In this document: positions 57,510 to 64,000 of the stretch, one piece after another
Position numbering within the stretch: position 1 is the stretch's first letter
How the letters are laid out: every line of letters begins with the position of its first letter
From: Shinisaurus crocodilurus
Lineage: Eukaryota > Chordata > Lepidosauria > Squamata > Shinisauridae
Assembly: GCA_021292165.1 (NCBI GenBank)
Contig: CM037879.1
Location: 115,269,359 to 115,333,358, forward strand
Length of the DNA stretch: 64,000 nucleotides
Direction of reading: 5' to 3'
The notes under the pieces: model-generated
Database searches by the model: none
What the model was told of the DNA's origin: nothing
The model's input: only the letters and a program-made list of their open reading frames with translations
Program-made: the position numbers and the translations under genes

Positions 57510-59020
57510 GTTGCAAGGAATCTAACAAAATAATGCACGTGAAGCACTTTGAACGCTCAAAAGGCACTATACAAAGGCTAATCCTACATACTAATAGCAA
57601 ATTCATTATCTGAGAGTGAATCCTTATGTAGTCAAATGGCAACATCCACACACAAGGAGATATCAACAGGCTTGGGGAAATTCCACAGTTGGCAGAACAT
57701 AGGAAGCTATGGGGGTGAAAAAAATCCTCCCAAACGGCCCAATGAAGACCGAGCATGCTCATTGGCCACAGAATGTGGAGTGTCTGCTGCGGAAGGAAGG
57801 GGAAACCAGAGGGGAGGAGCAATGGCATGGAGTATCCCGACAGAAGGCATAGCTGGCTGGACAGGGGCACTCCACATGGCAACACTTTGTTGCAAATCCT
57901 GCTTGTTATTATCATAATAGTGACTAGCAGGATTTGCTTGTTAACATCATCTTTGGTTTCTTAGGAGGAAATAAATGAGGAGGATTTCTGCAAAACCACA
58001 CACAAGAGACAGAAAATGGGCTCATTTGGCTCATAATCACTTTCTGGTGTTTTTTTAAATAGTGTATTTAGTGTGATTTTTAGATATATTTTTATACTGA
58101 GCAGTATATAGGTATTAATAAAGAATAAAAATAAATGAATAAATAAAATTCTATGCCAGACAGAATAGGGAGGGAAAACAGGACTGAAAAATATGAGGCA
58201 GGCTACAGGGACCAAAAGACCATTGCATGGCTCTGGCATAGAGTAGGAAGGGATGACAGGGGAGGAAAGCTGGCCACAAAGCTGCTTTAGCTCTAATTAG
58301 TAATAAAGGAAGGAATAAGATTTTATGTCTGGCCTTGCTCCCTTCAGGGAAGAGAAACTTGCCTTAGTGGTGCAGCCCACTATGATTCATGTTAAAAGGC
58401 AGAGAACTGTGGGTTTGTGGAGTAAAATACTTTACTGTATTTTATTATTGTTGTTAGCTGACCTAAGTGGTGCATAAGCACACACAGGATGGGATATCAT
58501 TGTTTATATAAAGTAAATAAATAAATTGTTACATGTATAACAGATTTTTGGAATGATAAAAGACCAAAAGCAAGTTTTATAGGAACATAGACACCACCAG
58601 AGCAAATTTTCCACCCCTTCAGTATATCACCATTATAACTCCCTGCATAGATCAGGACTTTCATGTTGCGAGTTTCCCCATCTGGGATCCATATCAGTGT
58701 ATTTTCCAACAGGCACAGGGAAACCTACAGTACGATGATCGCGAGTCACATGGCGGATTGTCCTAAGCAAACAATATGGCTGGGAAGTGGGTGCGAAACT
58801 CACGCTGATCCCTCTGGCTACTAGTGTAATGTCAAAATATTTCCTGCCAGTTTTGATCATCATGTTGATCTACACATTAAAGTAGAACATTTGCTAGACT
58901 CACTCCTATATCTATTGTGAAATTGACATTGACACGCTTAAAAAAATGAATTTCAAAGACAAATTTGTAGAAATTTAAAATACATTGTGTGTTATACTTT
59001 TGATGAATGTAATCTCTACT
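57510..59020. other. Intron sequence, no recognised gene
   Basis: An AT-rich stretch with no known motif. The open frames on both strands at 57451-57917 overlap each other and look like chance. Confidence 0.45.
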
Positions 59021-59027
59021 AACAGAA

Positions 59028-59108
59028 GGCTGGATCCAGACCTATTCATCCTTAGAGTGTGTTAAGTTCCATTGATTTTAATGGGTCTAATATAGGTCTG
59101 GATCCAAC
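59028..59108. repeat. 81-bp inverted repeat 'GGATCCAGACCTA'
   Basis: 'ggctggatccagacctattc' at the left is mirrored by 'taggtctggatccaaccc' at the right. The interior holds 'gttccattgattttaatggg', seen in other short TIR repeats of the window. A minimal MITE is likely. Confidence 0.6.
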
Positions 59109-60499
59109 CCTTTGAAAAGAGAATATGTAATTGAAAATTGGTAGTAATATTTGAAATGAGTGGTTAATGAAATGTTGGTTAATGCATTGTTCTTCTGTAA
59201 TAGAAAAATCTTCCAAAAAATCAAAACACAATGCTATATTCTAATTTAGCATGGTAAATGCTAAGGGTAATAATATTTTAAGTATTACCATTTAAATGTT
59301 GGATTGTTTTTGGTTTTATATTTATCCTATGCACAGTGAGATAAATCTAAGGGTTTTTAAAGCACATATTGTATGTAGGTTTTCAGAAAATACATAAATT
59401 TAATTTATTGCACAAATATTTTCACTTGTATGCTAGAAAATCTACCTTTTAAAATTATTAGCAATAAGCTCCCCACCACAAATATATAATGAAGACGCCA
59501 GCAGGGTTTTTATATATCCAGTGTTAGTGTTCCTGTATTAAAACTCACAGTACAAACAGACAAGCACACTTGCTTGCTTGAACCTTATTTTTTAATAAAA
59601 TTTAATAAAACACTTATCTGGGTTGTAGGCAACGTACAAATATTAAAAGCATGAACATTAGAAAAATGAAAGAAATGCAAATGCAAATACATTCCACAAG
59701 TAATTTATCTGGATTTAGACAAGGATTCACAGCCAGATCACAATACTGTAAACTAGGAAAATGCCCATCATTGTGATAGGCACAGTACAGTAAGAAAAGA
59801 AGCCTGTATTTTACAAAGAACTCCTCTGGGATGCAGTGCACCTCTGTAAGCTCTGTATTTTTTTACTGACCATTCATAACCACCTCTGTTTTCCAGGAAA
59901 AGCAAGAGAATCCGTACTGAGACTGACATAGAGAGCCACTGTTTTGCACAATCTTTAAAAAGTAAATACATTTAAAAATAATAATAATCAGGCACCTGCA
60001 GCAGCAGCCATGCTATTCTGGAGGATCCCCCAATCCTCTGGAGCAGATTTTGGGGGAGACTCCAGGTGGATGCAGGAGGAAGGGGAAACAAAGACCTGAG
60101 AGCAGATCTCTCCATTCTGTGAACTCTGGATCAAAGTCACTGATTGGCATAATTTGTTGTGGAGGTTTCAAAAAGTACCAAATCAAATTTTACTAAGAAC
60201 TTGGATAGGAAAGGAGACAGGAAGGATACTAGCATCCAGTATCCACTAATGAAATCAAGACAGGGTATCAAAAATTATAGGTGAGGGATAAAGAGCTGTA
60301 TGGAGATATGCAGAACCCAAGACTCATCCTGCAGATTTTATTTCCAAAGACTTCATTTGTTACAACCCGTACATCTCAAGCAAACTTCTCAGAAATTTGC
60401 TTTTCACAAATAAAATAAACATAAATCTGAAAGTGTCAATTACTGATAGCCAATGATACTACGGATGCATGAAATACAAGTAACACTGGAAATTCTTGA

Positions 60500-61635
60500 C
60501 GATGGTGATGATGTTCATTTCTATACTGCCCAATAGCCAAAGCTCTCTGGGTGGTTCACAAAAATTATAAGCCTCAAATATAAAAAAATAAAAACGTAAT
60601 ATAAAAACTTTAACATAGAAAATTTAAAAACCATTTAAAACAGCTAAAACAGTTACAGTATGATACCAGACCTGATAAAAACAACTGACATAAATGCCCC
60701 ATCATATGCCGTCAAATGCCTGGGAGTAGAGGACAGTCTTAACCTGGTGCCAGAAAATGGCAATGTTCGTGTCAGGTGGACCTCAGTGGGGAAAGCAGTC
60801 CATAAATGGGGGACCACTACTGAGAAGGCCCTCTTCTTTGTTGCCACCTTCTGAGCCTCCCTCAGAGGAGGCACTCAGAGGAGGGCCTCAGCTGTTGAAC
60901 ATAGTGTCCAGGTAGGTTCATGTCAGGAGAGGAGCTCTGTCAGCTGCTGCTGTCCCAAGCTGTGTAAGGCTTTAAAGGTTAAAACCAGCACCTTGAATTG
61001 GGCTTGGAAACACACTGGCAGCCAGGGCAAGCAGGCCAGAATTGGTGTTATCTGCTCAGACCTTCTGCTCCTTGTTATTAATCTGGCTACCACATTTTTC
61101 ACAAGCTGCAGCTTCTGAACCATCTTAAAAAGGCAGCTCCATGCAGAGTGCATTGCAGTAATCTAACTTGGAGTTTACCAGAGCGTAGATGACTGAAGCC
61201 AGGTAATCTCTGTCCAGATAGAGGCATAGCTGGGCCACCAACCGAAGTTTAGAAGGCACCCCGTGCCACTGAGGCCACCTGAGCCTCAAGTGACAAAGAT
61301 AGCTCCAGGAAAATCCCCAAGCTACGAGCCTGCTCCTTCAGGGGGGGTGCAACCCCATCCAGGACAGGATGAGCACCCTCCATCCAGTCAAAAGAACCAC
61401 CCACTAACAGCATCTCAGTCTTGTCTGGATTGAGCTTCAGTTTATTTGCCCTCGATCAGTCCATTATCGCAGCCAGGCACCAATCTAGTACATCCACAGC
61501 CTCACCTGATGAAAAGGAGAAATAGAGCTGCATGTCATCAGCATACTGATGGCAACAAACTCCAAAACTCTGGATGACCCCAGTCAATGGCTTCATGTAG
61601 ATATTAAATAGTATGGGGGACAAAACCGATCCCTG
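60500..61635 (-). pseudogene. L2-type LINE, RT to 3' end, decayed
   Basis: On minus the order is QGSVLSPILFNIYMKPLTGV and the catalytic YADDMQLYFSFSSGEAVDVL (about 61630-61475). Next come MVQKLQLVKNVVARLITRSR, QITPILACLPWLPVCFQAQF and VLVLTFKALHSLGQ (about 61125-60960), then KVATKKRAFSVVVPHLWTAF (about 60845-60790) and an AT-rich 3' UTR. Frameshifts and stops separate the blocks. The upstream part is missing and the copy cannot make an enzyme. Confidence 0.88.
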
Positions 61636-61639
61636 TTCT

Positions 61640-61830
61640 ACAATATCCTTTTTCAGATGTGGCAATCAGAAATGTACACAGAAATCCAAGTGTGGCCACA
61701 CCATAGATTTATATAAGGGCATTATGATACGTACTTTCTAAATTTTCCACCCCTTTCCTGATGAATCTTAGCATGGGATTTGCCTTTTTTCATAGCTCCT
61801 GCACACTGGGTCAACATTTTCATACATAAG
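61640..61830 (-). mobile_element. CR1-type LINE fragment
   Basis: The phrases 'tccaagtgtggccacaccat', 'agatttatataagggcatta' and 'agcatgggatttgccttttt' resemble, in antisense, a conserved non-terminal part of CR1-group LINEs of reptiles and birds. The call is from memory of wording only. Confidence 0.4.
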
Positions 61831-62991
61831 GTATTGACTCAAAGACCTCATAAGTTATCTGAATACTGAATTTGCTGTTTGCAGTAAATCTGGTGGTTAC
61901 TTTTCAGCAAGGAAGTTCACTTGGCTATTCAGCTTAAACTTTGAGCATTCAAATTATTGGTGCTCTATAGACACAGACTTTTCAGAAAGAGAAGTATTTC
62001 TTCTTTATGGGCCAGTTAAACAAGTAAATTACCAACAGACTGTGAAATGCATGTATGTAAAGGAAGTCCAACAAATTTTGTATTATCTAAATTGTTCGAT
62101 CTGACTTGAATTATTCAAGGAAGCAGTAACACAGATTTGTTATCTGTGGCTTGCAACATCTTTAGCATGTATTGCTTTGTACAACAGCGCATGCTGTAAA
62201 TCTACTATAGCTTAAATGAACATCAGTGCATGAAATAAAAAAAGAAAGTGAATGTCATACATTTCAGCAAAAGACATTCTAAGTAGTTTTCTTTCCCATT
62301 TTGCTATGCTATTTTCTGTACCGAAATAAATTGCAGCCCTGCAGTTTTTATTTCTGCTTTCCATAAAGACATAAGCAGACAAATGGGTTTCCACCAGCTG
62401 AATAAGATTATCTAGATTTTGCTGCCAGAATTGCAGTACCAGAGGACCGGTTCACCTCTGGAATGTATGAAGAAATGTAAACTAATCATTTAGAAGTGAC
62501 TTAAGATAGACACAGTAGAGACAGAAATAAGCTCATCTGATTCGTGACATAACTTTAACCCCACTTCATACTTAGTCCTAAAGAGAAATGTAAAAATATA
62601 AAATTATGGCCATCTTACAGTGCAGTCCCATTGGTTTTAATGGGAGGGAATCAATTAAAGAACATGAAGACTGCAGTGAAAAGGAGGGAGAATGGAGTGA
62701 AAGTGTCACTCCCCACTTACTTCCACTCACTTTGGATATCTTGGAGGCTCCAGCATCAGAGCCCTCCAAGATAGGGGTTAGGTTTGCCCTGCCCTCTTAC
62801 TAAGCAATACTGGGAGGCTCAAACAGGACTTACCCATTTTATTTACCCAATGCACTGAAAGCATTTAAGTGAAAATCCCTTCTAAACAAATATATGTAAT
62901 ATTAACTAGAAACTCTGAGTTTACATCAAATACGAGGATTTGTTCAGCTATGTGGACTAGCTATGAGCACTGTCTGTTCACACTGCCACAT

Positions 62992-63090
62992 CAGGCCCGG
63001 TGCAAGGCAATTTGGTGCCCTAGGCAAGATCAGATATTTAGCGCCCCCCCTTCCCACTTGAGCCCTCCCTCCCTCCAGCCCTATGCCCAT
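62992..63090 (-). mobile_element. hAT MITE, truncated copy
   Basis: Begins CAGGCCCGGTGCAAGGCAAT and continues 'ttggtgccctaggcaagatc', like 13182-13280. It then loses similarity after the run of C and 'ttcccacttgagccctccct', so the other end is missing. Confidence 0.75.
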
Positions 63091-63654
63091 TATGAAATAA
63101 ATTTCCCTCCCTGGGAACTGCCGAGCCCCATAGAAAAACTTTGTGGACTTTGAGACTTTTCCTTTGTGTTCACGAGGAAAGCAAAGAGGCAACATCAGCT
63201 CAGCTATGCCAGGAACTCCCAAGGGCCTTCTCCTACTCCATATATATGTAAAAGCCTGTCTCTTCCTGCAGGCAGCACAAGGGATATGAAAAAAAGGATG
63301 TGAGAGAGGTGTGGTGGCGCTACCTGTGAGGAATAGAGACAAAAGGGCGTCTTGCAGCCTGTCCTACCTCGCAGGGTGGAGGTGCAGAGACACCGGTTTG
63401 ACTCGTACACCTTCTGGGTTGCAGGGGGGGGATGCATGTAGTAGAAACATAGCAAAGAGAGAGCCCGTGGATCATCTGGTTCAAATTTAGGAGGGGATTT
63501 ACGAAACTTGCTACTTCCCCTCCTCTATCACTTTGTTGCAATATTTCTTTATCAGAATAATGTATATTATCCTGTCTTTCCCTTTACCAGCCTAGTACTC
63601 AAGGCAGACAGCAATATTCAAAGTACAGTAAAGAAAACATCAACAGCTCAGGGC

Positions 63655-63785
63655 ACAATCCTAAACACGTTGAGGCAGAAAAAAGCCCTGCAACTCCCAG
63701 CATTCACCAGCCAGCATGGCTGGCTGTTGGAACTGGGAGTTGTAGGATTCCCCCCCCCTCCAAACACGCATAGGATTGCATCCTA
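63655..63785. repeat. Short TIR repeat ends enclosing a palindromic core
   Basis: 'gcacaatcctaaacacgtt' and 'acacgcataggattgcatcc' are inverted ends of the AATCCTA family. Between them lies 'caactcccagcattcaccag' to 'ggaactgggagttgtaggat' (63690-63750), the palindromic core seen at 38.7 kb. This suggests one repeat inserted in another. Confidence 0.5.
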
Positions 63786-63934
63786 AAACCATTTAAAACC
63801 AAAACACAGAAACAGCATGGTAAATAATTAAAACATTGGAGCCCCAGCTAGCTTAAAATACCTTTCCTTCCCTCCCTGGTTGCTGGAAATAACTGCTTTC
63901 AGGGGACCTTGAGCTGAGGAACCTGAGGCTCACG

Positions 63935-64000
63935 CGAGGGAGGGAAGGCGAAGGAGGTGTTTGCAGGTGCATCCTTGAGAGGGAAGGCGAAGGAGGTGCA
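63935..64000. repeat. Direct repeat of 'gagggaaggcgaaggaggtg'
   Basis: The 20-mer occurs at about 63940 and again at 63979, ending at the window edge, so an array may continue beyond it. Confidence 0.7.

Noticed and set aside
57451..57917. 154-codon frame on minus
   Set aside because: It overlaps other frames on + of similar length, and there is no hydrophobic pattern or domain that I could trust.

Overview
The window looks like vertebrate, most probably squamate (lizard), nuclear DNA. It is AT-rich and non-operonic, and it is filled with transposable elements of reptilian type: L2- and CR1-type LINEs, a tRNA-headed MIR-like SINE, a 5S-rRNA-headed SINE with a CR1-like tail, and many short non-autonomous DNA transposons. 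The organism call is an inference from repeat style. No species-level marker was recognised.

Only one piece of a cellular gene is convincing. It is a 224-bp exon on the minus strand (50383 to 50160) encoding the end of the S1 ligand-binding half, the linker and membrane segment M1 of an ionotropic kainate receptor. The residues match GRIK2 (GluK2) better than GRIK1 or GRIK3. Everything else reads as intron: about 13.6 kb of the intron upstream of the exon (50384-64000, to the right because the gene is on minus) and about 50 kb of the intron downstream (1-50159). Large introns are expected for this gene.

Layout: 1-6.7 kb holds an old hAT-like repeat, a 545-bp GC-rich hAT element, a 164-bp hAT MITE and a Tigger-like MITE. 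7-13.8 kb holds a LINE 3' end, a CR1 tail split by a SINE, and another old repeat split by a 166-bp hAT MITE. 14-20.7 kb is mostly quiet AT-rich intron with small TIR repeats and a possible LTR. 20.8-21.5 kb is a hAT element made of ACTCG-rich arrays. 24.5 kb has a very regular 66-nt hairpin. 27.4-35.7 kb is a LINE-rich block (a 3.1-kb broken L2, a SINE, two further L2 pieces, a 913-bp hAT). 37.5-38.8 kb has a probable solo LTR and a palindromic repeat. 42-46.9 kb holds LINE tails, a compound dinucleotide repeat, and an 819-bp MITE. 49.2-50.4 kb has a MITE, the 5S SINE and the exon. 51.9-63.8 kb holds a second 551-bp copy of the GC-rich hAT, L2 fragments, a Tigger-like MITE, a composite MITE, a minus-strand L2 and further fragments.

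The points that most deserve a check are a lysine-to-threonine change in the receptor exon at the position usually numbered K525, beside the dimer-interface ion site; a (TC)16 array forming the exon's polypyrimidine tract; and several transposon copies with perfect 8-bp target duplications that suggest fairly recent movement. I did not find a convincing new multi-gene system here.
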